13,306 bases of DNA, taken from NCBI GenBank assembly GCA_024275695.1, contig JAJRYP010000015.1, forward strand, positions 1 through 13,306, in the 5' to 3' direction. The position numbers were made by a program, and so were the translations under genes. Shown piece after piece: positions 7,424-13,282 of this stretch. Numbering within the stretch: position 1 is the first letter of the stretch; the number at the start of each line of letters is the position of its first letter. The notes below the pieces were generated by a model that saw nothing but the letters and a program-made list of their open reading frames with translations, ran no database searches and had not been told where the DNA came from. Origin of the DNA: Patescibacteria group bacterium (GTDB lineage Bacteria > Patescibacteriota > Gracilibacteria > UBA1369 > PNNO01).

Positions 7424-7522
7424 TCATATCAACCTGATAAATATCCAAATCCAGGCGACAATTATTGCCACACGCAGGACGCTTATTCCGAGATTCGCGA
7501 TTTGTCCGATTTCGATCTTCAT
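7424..7522 (-). CDS. small single-span membrane protein or leader peptide in the pyrD leader
   Basis: This 32-residue ORF begins with ATG at 7522 and ends with TGA at 7424-7426. AGGAG lies 6 bases before the ATG, the only clear Shine-Dalgarno sequence I found before any start in this window; an in-frame TAG lies just upstream. The product begins MKIEIGQIANLGI and then runs through about 18 hydrophobic residues (VAIIVAWIWIFI core) to a short R-L-I end, so it looks like one membrane helix. It lies in the 5' leader of the pyrDKEF block, about 130 bp before pyrD. It could be a real small membrane protein, a leader peptide or chance. A longer out-of-frame ORF overlaps it. Confidence 0.4.
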   Translation of the reverse strand: MKIEIGQIANLGISVLRVAIIVAWIWIFIRLI

Positions 7523-7619
7523 GGCTTGCTCCTAATGTACGCCAGTCCGGATTATCAAAGGCCAACATTTTAGCGCTTTCTTCAAATAAAGGCTGCAATG
7601 CAAAAGCCATACTGTGCGA

Positions 7620-7649
7620 ATTAAAACACGGGAAACGTAGATATGTCAA
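7620..7649 (-). promoter_or_regulatory. probable sigma70-type promoter for the pyrDKEF block
   Basis: On the minus strand TTGACA (7649-7644, perfect -35) is followed by an 18-bp spacer and TTTAAT (7625-7620, four of six -10 positions). Initiation near 7613 would give a leader of about 320 nt before pyrD. Without it the block would depend on read-through from pyrBC. Confidence 0.55.
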
Positions 7650-7650
7650 G

Positions 7651-7666
7651 TCCGCCCCGGGGCGGA
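7651..7666. promoter_or_regulatory. 16-bp perfect GC palindrome abutting the pyrD promoter
   Basis: TCCGCCCCGGGGCGGA is self-complementary and stands out in AT-rich surroundings. It lies 1 bp upstream of the -35 hexamer of the probable pyrD promoter, a usual position for an activator or repressor site. Weak flanking arms TCAAG (7646-7650) and CTTGA (7675-7679) extend it. No T-run follows the core on the minus strand, so a terminator for pyrC is less likely. It could also be a copy of a genomic repeat. Confidence 0.5.
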
Positions 7667-7794
7667 TCTAAAAACTTGATAAAAAATTCATTAAGATTCC
7701 GCGATCGCATTCTCTCAGTTTGATATGGCATTATCGAAAAGACACCCTGCAACAAACGCTAGTGAGCAAAGCCATTTTTGAGACATTAGTCATT

Positions 7795-9111
7795 TCAAAC
7801 CTCAACCTCTTTCCCATGTAATCCCTCGCTCTCAATTATTTTCCCGTTCTCCATTACAAGGCGCCCTCTTACAAATGTCATAATCGGCCATCCTCTTAAA
7901 AGTCGTCCGGAAAATGGCGACCATCCGCATTTTGTATATAACGCGGAATCTTCTACGCGACGTTCAAGATCCATATCAACCACAACCAAATCTGCATCGT
8001 ACCCCTCTTTAATTTCACCTTTTCCTTTTACTCCATAAATTTCGGCGGGTCTTGTACAAACCAAATCAACCACATCATGCAATTGCAACATGTCTTCATT
8101 GACAGCGTTTAATAACAAAGGAAGCATTGTTTCGATACCGGGAACCCCGGAAGGAGCATCCCAGTAATCCCGCTCTTTTTCCAAACGTAAATGTGGCGCG
8201 TGATCCGTGGCGATTATATCGATTGCTTTGCCTTTCAGTCCATCCCATAAACGCTCCTGATCCTTATGTGACCGCAAAGGTGGGTTTACTTTTACAAAAT
8301 TTTCCTGATTGGCATAATCCGCGACCGTTAAAAACAAATGGTGAGGAGTGACTTCGCAGGTAATGTTCTTGTCGGGATATTTTGCTATTAATTCGAGTTC
8401 CTTTTTTGTACTCATGTGACACAAATGCAGCCGCCCATCATATTTTTTCGCTAAATGAACAGCCGTGCGAGCCGCCGCATAAGCGACCGCATCGTTTCGA
8501 ATCAATGAATGTATCTCCGGATTATGCTCATCTCTATAAGTTTCACTGTGCCGCTTAATCATTGTTTGATTCTCCGCGTGTACTGCAACAATATATTGAT
8601 GATCCGAGTACAATTTTTCCAAAAGCGCCTCCACTTGTGCATCTTCTTCCTGAATTATTTGACCTGTTGTCGCTCCCATATAAACTTTTAAACCAACTAT
8701 TCCGTGAACTTTTTTAATCTCATCAAGGTTGTTTAGGTTGGCTCCAAAAAACAAACCGAAATTCACTAAAGTATCTTTGCGAATCAAATCACGTTTTGTT
8801 TCAAGCGCGTTCAAAGTAGTTGTGCGAGGCTTGGTGTTTGGCATATCGAAAACAGTTGTAACTCCCCCCGCCAAAGCCGCGCGGGAACCGGTTTTCCAGT
8901 CTTCTTTTTTTTCATATCCGGGAACACGAAAATGAACATGAGCATCTATGAGTCCGGGCATCAAATATTTCCCGGTCAGATCGTATTCTTTATTAACTCG
9001 CGCATCAATACTATCGGCAATTTTTTCAATCGTTCGATCGTGAACTAAAACATCTTTCACACAAACCCCTTTTTTTGTTACTACTTGTGCGTTTTTGAAT
9101 AAAGTTTTCAT
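7795..9111 (-). CDS. pyrC: dihydroorotase (amidohydrolase, type I)
   Basis: PyrC reversibly cyclises N-carbamoyl-aspartate to dihydroorotate. The 438-residue protein has the amidohydrolase metal-site pattern: H58-x-H60-x-R62 in DAHVHFRVPG, H178 in VAVHAEN, H232 in LCHMST and D303 in TDHAPH. EVTPHHL at 253-259 and NPPLR at 276-280 are substrate-side family motifs. K142 in GLKVYMGATTG sits where a carboxylated lysine bridges the two zinc ions in the CAD-type and hydantoinase branches, whereas several bacterial type I enzymes use Asp. It starts 4 bp after the pyrB stop, so the two are cotranscribed; in other bacteria type I dihydroorotase can form a complex with aspartate transcarbamoylase. Confidence 0.96.
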   Translation of the reverse strand: MKTLFKNAQVVTKKGVCVKDVLVHDRTIEKIADSIDARVNKEYDLTGKYLMPGLIDAHVHFRVPGYEKKEDWKTGSRAALAGGVTTVFDMPNTKPRTTTLNALETKRDLIRKDTLVNFGLFFGANLNNLDEIKKVHGIVGLKVYMGATTGQIIQEEDAQVEALLEKLYSDHQYIVAVHAENQTMIKRHSETYRDEHNPEIHSLIRNDAVAYAAARTAVHLAKKYDGRLHLCHMSTKKELELIAKYPDKNITCEVTPHHLFLTVADYANQENFVKVNPPLRSHKDQERLWDGLKGKAIDIIATDHAPHLRLEKERDYWDAPSGVPGIETMLPLLLNAVNEDMLQLHDVVDLVCTRPAEIYGVKGKGEIKEGYDADLVVVDMDLERRVEDSALYTKCGWSPFSGRLLRGWPIMTFVRGRLVMENGKIIESEGLHGKEVEV

Positions 9112-9115
9112 AACT

Positions 9116-10033
9116 TTACAGGTTACAAAGCATTGAGAGAAGTGCCATCCTCATTGTAACTCCATTTTGAACTTGTCTGAAATAAGCCGCACCTTTAAGA
9201 TCATCAACATCTTTGGCAATCTCGTTTACACGTGGAAGTGCGTGCAGAATAAGCATATCCGGACTTTTTTCTTCAACAAGTTTTCGATCCAAAACATATA
9301 CATCTTTAAGTTTTTCATATTCGTTCATATCAGTGAAACGATCTTTTTGAACACGCGATACATACAAAACATCCAGACCTGAAAGTCCGGCGTTAAAATC
9401 TTCGGTTTCCTCGAAATTCACACCTTTTTCATTCAAATCGTCTTTCACTTTTTGTTTCATTGGCAGGGCTTTTGGCGCAATAAATTTCAATTTCACATCA
9501 TAGTTTGCCAGAAGGTATGCAAGCGAGTTTGCCGTTCTTCCGAATTTTAAATCTCCACTAAATCCAACAGTTAAACCGTCAATTTTTCCAAGTTCTTTTT
9601 TGATTGTAAACAAGTCCAAAAGCGCCTGTGAAGGATGCTGATTTGTTCCGTCACCCGCGTTAATAACAGGAACGGAAGCATTATTCGCGAACTCCTCGGC
9701 GGATCCGACTTCCGGATGCCTTATAGCAACTATATCAACAAAATTCGATATAACCTTTGCCGTATCAGCCACAGTTTCCCCTTTTACACCCATGGAAGTT
9801 GTTCCAATATCAGCCACGCTCACCACGTCTCCACCCAAACGAATCATTGCTGTTTCAAAAGAAAGACGCGTTCTTGTAGAAGGTTCATAAAAAAGTGCGC
9901 CAAGAACTTTTCCCTTTAATTGATCGCCTCTTTTTTCCTTGCGAGCATATGGTTCAAAGTTTTCGGCTGTTTGCAAAATCAGATCAATCTCTTCTTTAGA
10001 TAGACTTTTTGTTGTTAAAAGGTGTTTTTGCAT
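9116..10033 (-). CDS. pyrB: aspartate carbamoyltransferase catalytic subunit
   Basis: PyrB condenses carbamoyl phosphate with aspartate, the committed step of the pathway. The 305-residue length is typical of a catalytic chain. Residue positions match the E. coli enzyme closely: the carbamoyl-phosphate loop S52-T-R54-T55-R inside FYEPSTRTRLSFE, S80 and K84 from the neighbouring-subunit loop, R105, H133 and Q136 in GDGTNQHPSQ, and HALPR at 264-268. No regulatory chain gene (pyrI) is present in the window. It is first in the pyrB-pyrC unit and divergent from the unknown gene-carA pair, 129 bp away. Confidence 0.97.
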   Translation of the reverse strand: MQKHLLTTKSLSKEEIDLILQTAENFEPYARKEKRGDQLKGKVLGALFYEPSTRTRLSFETAMIRLGGDVVSVADIGTTSMGVKGETVADTAKVISNFVDIVAIRHPEVGSAEEFANNASVPVINAGDGTNQHPSQALLDLFTIKKELGKIDGLTVGFSGDLKFGRTANSLAYLLANYDVKLKFIAPKALPMKQKVKDDLNEKGVNFEETEDFNAGLSGLDVLYVSRVQKDRFTDMNEYEKLKDVYVLDRKLVEEKSPDMLILHALPRVNEIAKDVDDLKGAAYFRQVQNGVTMRMALLSMLCNL

Positions 10034-10066
10034 ATTTTAGTATCAATGAATATCTAAGTCACGCCC

Positions 10067-10095
10067 ATTGTACTATATTTTTTTACCTTGTGACA
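10067..10095 (-). promoter_or_regulatory. possible promoter for pyrBC
   Basis: On the minus strand TACAAT (10072-10067) makes a good -10 hexamer, with a poor -35 (TGTCAC, 10095-10090) at 17-bp spacing. Initiation near 10060 would leave a ~27-nt leader before pyrB. A TTGACA at 10123-10118 on the same strand lacks a good partner. Confidence 0.35.
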
Positions 10096-10108
10096 CTCCA
10101 TAAAAAAT

Positions 10109-10136
10109 TTTACAAATTGTCAAAATTTTGTATAAT
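10109..10136 (+). promoter_or_regulatory. probable promoter for the unknown gene-carA pair
   Basis: TTTACA (10109-10114) and a perfect TATAAT (10131-10136) are 16 bp apart, placing initiation near 10143 and a ~20-nt leader before the ATG at 10163. It is back to back with the pyrB promoter, so one regulator could control both halves of the pathway. Confidence 0.6.
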
Positions 10137-10162
10137 AACACCCTTTAAAATAACCTTTATTT

Positions 10163-10741
10163 ATGAAAAGACGGGAACAACCGGATTTCTCGCATCTTCC
10201 ACCGGAAATTTATGACGTAGTTTATGAAGATCCTATAGGTATTTCAACAGATGATATAGATACAGATATGTTTGGAGAAGATAATCGTGAACTTATCGAA
10301 GACCTGACCGGAATAATTATAAAGTGGCATAATATGCCTTTAATCTACGATAATTTTGATACTCATTCCGACAGAAGAACCTGGAGAAAACGGCTTGAAA
10401 ATAAGTATGGCGCGAATTCCAAAGAAGTGGAATTCATCAAAGAAAATAAATTAAGGAAGAATAAAATAAGCAATGTAATAAGCTCTATTTACCCTTTATT
10501 GGATTTGGGGGGTTTCACAGATGAAGATAAGGAAAGAATAAGTGGTGAATTGAAAGAATTAATTGATCTCCTGGACGGAAACGATAATGTCCAAGAAAGT
10601 TTGCCCGTTATAAAACGATTAGAAAGAATTTCTTTGGAAGTACTTGAGAGATTCGTACGTCGACCATGTACCGAATCCGAATTTCTGGCTGTAACTGTCA
10701 GCGTATCCCAAAGAGCACTGGAATTAAGAAAGAAAAAATAG
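10163..10741 (+). CDS. unrecognised acidic protein upstream of carA
   Basis: I do not recognise this 192-residue protein. It has no signal peptide or membrane segment. Residues 1-50 are Asp/Glu-rich (for example STDDIDTDMFGEDNRELIED), 70-103 are strongly basic (RRTWRKRL, KENKLRKNK), and 119-165 look like charged amphipathic helices ending RRPC; the C-terminus is KKK. The ATG at 10163 fits a good promoter 27 bp upstream but has no Shine-Dalgarno sequence. Codon use resembles its neighbours, and it lies 33 bp before carA on the same strand, so they are probably cotranscribed. A link to pyrimidine synthesis is only suggested by position. Confidence 0.8.
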   Translation: MKRREQPDFSHLPPEIYDVVYEDPIGISTDDIDTDMFGEDNRELIEDLTGIIIKWHNMPLIYDNFDTHSDRRTWRKRLENKYGANSKEVEFIKENKLRKNKISNVISSIYPLLDLGGFTDEDKERISGELKELIDLLDGNDNVQESLPVIKRLERISLEVLERFVRRPCTESEFLAVTVSVSQRALELRKKK

Positions 10742-10774
10742 TAGAATCGAGGAAGAAAATTTTTAAATACAATT

Positions 10775-11845
10775 ATGAAAAAAGGATACCTGATACTTGA
10801 AGACGGCACGACTCTCGAGGGTTATTCGTTTGGAGCAGAAAGCGAAAGTAACGGTGAAGTTGTTTTTAATACAGGTATGACGGGGTATCCGGAAAGTTTT
10901 ACCGATCCTTCTTACAAAGGTCAAATTCTTACTTTAACATTTCCTTTAATTGGAAATTACGGAGTGCCGAGCGATGCAAAAGACAAAGACAACATCAAAA
11001 AATATTTTGAAAGCAATGCTATTCATTTAAATGGCGTTATTGTCACGGAATATTCGGAAAAAGCGAATCACTGGAACATGAAAAAAACTCTTGGGAAGTG
11101 GCTTTCCGAGAACAATATCCCGGCTTTACAAGGAGTCGACACACGTGCTTTAACTCAAAAACTTCGTGAAAAAGGAACAATGCTCGGGAAAATTGTTTTC
11201 GACAAAAAATCCGATATGAAATTTCATGATCCCAATAAAGATAACCTTGTTGCGAAAGTTAGCGTGAAACGTCCGGTGATTTACAAACGCGGAAGAAAAA
11301 AAGTGGTTTTAATAGATTGCGGGGCAAAAAACAATATTATTAGAAATTTGCTTGCCCGAAATATTACGGTGGTTAAAGTTCCGTGGAATTACGACATTTT
11401 CGCTAACAAGTTGAAATTTCATGGAGTGTTTTTATCAAACGGACCGGGCGATCCAATGACGGTTAAAGAGACGCACGAAATCGTGAAAGAATGTTTAAAA
11501 AGAAAAATTCCTACGTTTGGAATTTGTTTGGGAGCGCAAGTGATTGGGCTTGCCGCCGGAGCAAAAACTTACAAATTAAAGTATGGACATCGTGCTCAAA
11601 ATCAACCTTGTATTGATGTTGAAACGGCGCGCTGCCATATAACTTCTCAAAACCACGGATATGCTATTCGTGAGAAAACTATTCCGGCCGGATGGAAGAC
11701 GTGGTTTGTTAATGCTAACGATAAAACGATTGAAGGAATAAAGCATAAGACAAAACCGTTCGGCGCCGTGCAGTTTCATCCGGAAGCTACGCCGGGGCCG
11801 ACCGACACGGGCTATTTATTTGATGAATTTGTTAAACAACTTTAG
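10775..11845 (+). CDS. carA: carbamoyl-phosphate synthase small (glutaminase) subunit
   Basis: CarA hydrolyses glutamine and channels ammonia to CarB, which makes carbamoyl phosphate. The 356-residue protein has the N-terminal CarA domain (LEDGTTLEGYSFGAE, VVFNTGMTGYPE, QGVDTRALTQKLR) and a class I glutamine amidotransferase domain from about 175. The triad is C251 in FGICLGAQ and H335 and E337 in VQFHPEA, each 18 less than the E. coli C269/H353/E355. SNGPGDP (221-227) and ITSQNHGYAI (289-298) are further CarA hallmarks. The residue two after the nucleophile loop glycine is Ala where most CarA proteins have His (GICLGHQ). No carB follows; the next gene is convergent. Confidence 0.96.
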   Translation: MKKGYLILEDGTTLEGYSFGAESESNGEVVFNTGMTGYPESFTDPSYKGQILTLTFPLIGNYGVPSDAKDKDNIKKYFESNAIHLNGVIVTEYSEKANHWNMKKTLGKWLSENNIPALQGVDTRALTQKLREKGTMLGKIVFDKKSDMKFHDPNKDNLVAKVSVKRPVIYKRGRKKVVLIDCGAKNNIIRNLLARNITVVKVPWNYDIFANKLKFHGVFLSNGPGDPMTVKETHEIVKECLKRKIPTFGICLGAQVIGLAAGAKTYKLKYGHRAQNQPCIDVETARCHITSQNHGYAIREKTIPAGWKTWFVNANDKTIEGIKHKTKPFGAVQFHPEATPGPTDTGYLFDEFVKQL

Positions 11846-11906
11846 AAGTACTAAGCGCCCCAATAAAAACGGCTTAAACTAGCGATTCTTATTCGAGTAC
11901 CGGATA

Positions 11907-12491
11907 CTAAAAAAACATTCGAGTCTTTTTTTCATAATTTTTGTATTCCGGAAAAATCATTCGAAGATGCTGTTCTTCAATGATAGCTTTCCAATAAATA
12001 ATCGGCAAAAGCAAAATAACAAAAATTACAATCCTTGAATCTGTAAGAATTAGGCCGGAAGCAAGCCCGGCGGTTATATAAGAAGTATAAAGAGGATGAC
12101 GAATAAATCCGTACGGACCGATTGTAATTAATTTATGTCGATCGCGAAGAAGATATCCGCTCCAGGTCCAGTTGCTGCCAAGCGCAACTCTTGCGGCGAT
12201 AAAAAAGATTAGAGCCATAACAAAAAGTATTACTCCAACTACAACAAAATAGTATCTGGTAACATCAAACATATCGTCAAAAAACGGGAAATAGGCCTGT
12301 GTTGAAATCGCGAAAGCCGCAATCAAATACACGAAAGTTATACTGCGAACGATCCATTTCTCGGTTTTAATTTTCTGATTTTCAAGAGAATAAAGCCCGC
12401 CGCCCACTCTATACAGCTTTAAGTGTGTAATTGAAAGCGTCATAAGAACAATTGTCCATCCGACAACAACGATAAGCCATTCTATATCCAT
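11907..12491 (-). CDS. ICMT/PEMT-family membrane methyltransferase
   Basis: I use the ATG at 12491 (194 residues, MDIEWLIVVVGW); the open frame extends to 12581 but would then begin inside a terminator hairpin. Four to five hydrophobic segments are visible (about 3-22, 50-66, 80-102, 137-150 and 152-168). The C-terminal half has the family signature of isoprenylcysteine carboxyl methyltransferases and phospholipid N-methyltransferases: GPYGFIRHPLY at 125-135, which forms part of the SAM site, and EEQHLRMIFPEYKNY at 172-186. Bacterial members methylate varied, mostly unknown lipophilic substrates, so the substrate stays open. It is convergent with carA and lies directly downstream of the structured RNA and its terminator. 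Confidence 0.85.
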   Translation of the reverse strand: MDIEWLIVVVGWTIVLMTLSITHLKLYRVGGGLYSLENQKIKTEKWIVRSITFVYLIAAFAISTQAYFPFFDDMFDVTRYYFVVVGVILFVMALIFFIAARVALGSNWTWSGYLLRDRHKLITIGPYGFIRHPLYTSYITAGLASGLILTDSRIVIFVILLLPIIYWKAIIEEQHLRMIFPEYKNYEKKTRMFF

Positions 12492-12499
12492 TTTATTGA

Positions 12500-12529
12500 T
12501 TACCAAGTAATGAATTAGCCGGCACCGGC
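12500..12529. promoter_or_regulatory. two short inverted repeats in the methyltransferase leader
   Basis: ATTAC-CAA-GTAAT (12500-12512) ends 8 bp before the methyltransferase ATG, and GCCGG-CA-CCGGC (12518-12529) lies next to it. On RNA they form small hairpins close to the start codon, and on DNA they could be operator sites. I see no convincing separate promoter between the RNA terminator and this gene. Confidence 0.35.
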
Positions 12530-12566
12530 CAAGTACCGAATTAAGTTTAGCAGGAAAACCGGATAT

Positions 12567-12590
12567 AAAAAACCCCACCAAATGGTGGGG
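12567..12590 (-). terminator. intrinsic terminator of the structured RNA
   Basis: On the minus strand CCCCACC and GGTGGGG form a 7-bp stem around the loop ATTT (12590-12573), followed directly by TTTTTT (12572-12567). On the plus strand no T-run follows, so it stops leftward transcription, i.e. a transcript coming from beyond 12590. Confidence 0.85.
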
Positions 12591-12925
12591 CGAAATCTTA
12601 TCAACTACTTTTTGTTTTAGAGCAGTTCAAGATTTGTTTTTGTTTAGAGCATGACGAGTGCCGACTTATAAGCTCAGCTTTGGCATTGGTTTTCAGTCGA
12701 GCCATCGACCGCCTGTGGACGTGATATCACATGGGCTATAAGGCGCCAGGGATACCACCAGGCCAAGTGGGTGGATTGGAACAATGATAGTCATTCACTA
12801 TTCCATCACTGAGCTAAAGAAAGAGAGGAGCAGAAAGATTACTCTTGGAGGACGCTTGCACTTTGATTGGTGAGACATCTCGTATGAGGAATTTCTTCTC
12901 CCCATCGTTCTCTAGCTATGACATA

Positions 12926-12938
12926 TTTTTAAAGAACT
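12926..12938 (-). promoter_or_regulatory. boxA-like sequence in the RNA leader
   Basis: The minus strand reads AGTTCTTTAAAAA, close to the boxA antitermination consensus (TGYTCTTTRAMA) found in rRNA leaders, about 60 nt after the predicted start. It may instead just be the 5' arm of the GUUCUUU/AGAGAAC stem. Confidence 0.3.
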
Positions 12939-13004
12939 TTTTTGTTTTGATTGTTGGTGTTTTTTTTCGTGAACTTTTTGTTTCTGATTTCTAAGTTTCA
13001 AATC

Positions 13005-13033
13005 AGTGTATAAAGTTTGTATTTTTTTGTCAA
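13005..13033 (-). promoter_or_regulatory. promoter of the structured RNA
   Basis: On the minus strand a perfect TTGACA (13033-13028) is followed after 17 bp by TACACT (13010-13005, four of six -10 positions). The A-rich spacer and A-rich start region fit a strong constitutive promoter. Initiation is expected near 12998. Confidence 0.6.
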
Positions 13034-13282
13034 AATATTAGCGTGGACACATTTGCGAGATATTATATGCTTTTTTGGAGTGTGGCGACCGTAAGTTTAT
13101 GGAATTTTTGTTATATACGCAGATACACAAATATGGCATAATCGCTTTCTAATGCGAATTTCAGCTTGTTTTTTGTATGGATTTTTGATATTGTTTCAGT
13201 AGGATATTCGTGTATTTAGATCAGGTCTTTGTCGTTTAACTTTGGGGTCCTTTAAATACTTATTTGTTAACCCCTTTTTATT
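13034..13282. other. intergenic region between the RNA promoter and the last gene
   Basis: About 250 bp with no supportable gene. Near the right end GGGGT (13244-13248) and ACCCC (13270-13274) could pair around a 21-nt loop and are followed by TTTTT, 8 bp before an ATG. A weak plus-strand promoter (TTGTCG at 13229, TTAAAT at 13252) may serve that gene. Both calls are tentative. Confidence 0.4.

Larger units (their letters stand above)
7330..7794. other. intergenic control region between pyrC and pyrD
   Basis: About 465 bp separates the two pyrimidine blocks. It holds the promoter, the GC palindrome and the 32-codon ORF listed separately, and a tract at 7379-7418 that on the minus strand is almost entirely pyrimidine and contains CCTCCTT, able to pair with a Shine-Dalgarno sequence. 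From 7680 to 7794 I see no gene, only an isolated GCGATCGC (7701-7708) and no clear terminator for pyrC. An overlapping minus-strand ORF of 83 codons from an ATG at 7610 would start almost at the predicted transcription start, but its second half looks like a shadow of the 32-codon frame. Confidence 0.6.
12567..12998 (-). ncRNA. structured non-coding RNA, family not recognised (~430 nt)
   Basis: A minus-strand unit runs from a promoter (start near 12998) to the terminator at 12567. No coding frame of useful length is present. Stems seen on the minus strand: AGCUCAG/CUGAGCU closing a domain (12815-12809 with 12677-12671). Inside it are an 11-bp hairpin with two G-U pairs (12805-12777), AUGUG/CACGU around AUAU (12732-12719, one U-G) and CGGUCGA/UCGACUG around UGGC (12711-12694, one G-U). 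Outside it are a 14-bp interrupted hairpin next to the terminator (12635-12593, one G-U) and a 5' stem GUUCUUU/AGAGAAC (12937-12931 with 12913-12907, one U-G). These G-U pairs become mismatches on the other strand, which fixes the direction. I could not find the hallmark sequences of RNase P RNA, tmRNA, SRP RNA or 6S RNA. Confidence 0.65.

Noticed and set aside
7362..7610. 83-codon minus-strand ORF from ATG at 7610
   Set aside because: It begins almost at the predicted transcription start, and its second half has an Asn/Arg-rich composition typical of a shadow of the overlapping 32-codon frame. It cannot be ruled out but is not supported enough.
7701..7708. GCGATCGC (the HIP1 octamer of cyanobacteria)
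   Set aside because: Single copy, and the window shows no other cyanobacterial sign.
12492..12581. N-terminal extension of the methyltransferase to 12581
   Set aside because: It would start in the terminator hairpin and adds a stretch unlike the family; the ATG at 12491 gives a normal membrane-segment start.
12614..12624. GTTTTAGAGCA on the plus strand, resembling the start of type II CRISPR repeats/tracrRNA pairing
   Set aside because: It occurs only twice, imperfectly, with no regular spacers and no cas genes nearby; the G-U evidence and terminator place the RNA on the opposite strand.
12760..12816. tRNA-like segment (TAGCTCAGTG... followed by TTCCAATCC on the minus strand)
   Set aside because: The D-arm and T-arm look-alikes do not pair properly, there is no acceptor or anticodon stem, and the bases are better used in the 11-bp hairpin and domain-closing stem.
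12806..12886. 26-codon minus-strand ORF with a hydrophobic part (ATG at 12886)
   Set aside because: It has no ribosome-binding or conservation evidence and lies inside the structured RNA.
12567..12998. Identification of the RNA as tmRNA, RNase P RNA or SRP RNA
   Set aside because: There is no GAGGAAAGTCC core, no tRNA-like acceptor/T-arm or ALAA tag frame, and no short GGAA-capped SRP hairpin. The name is left open.
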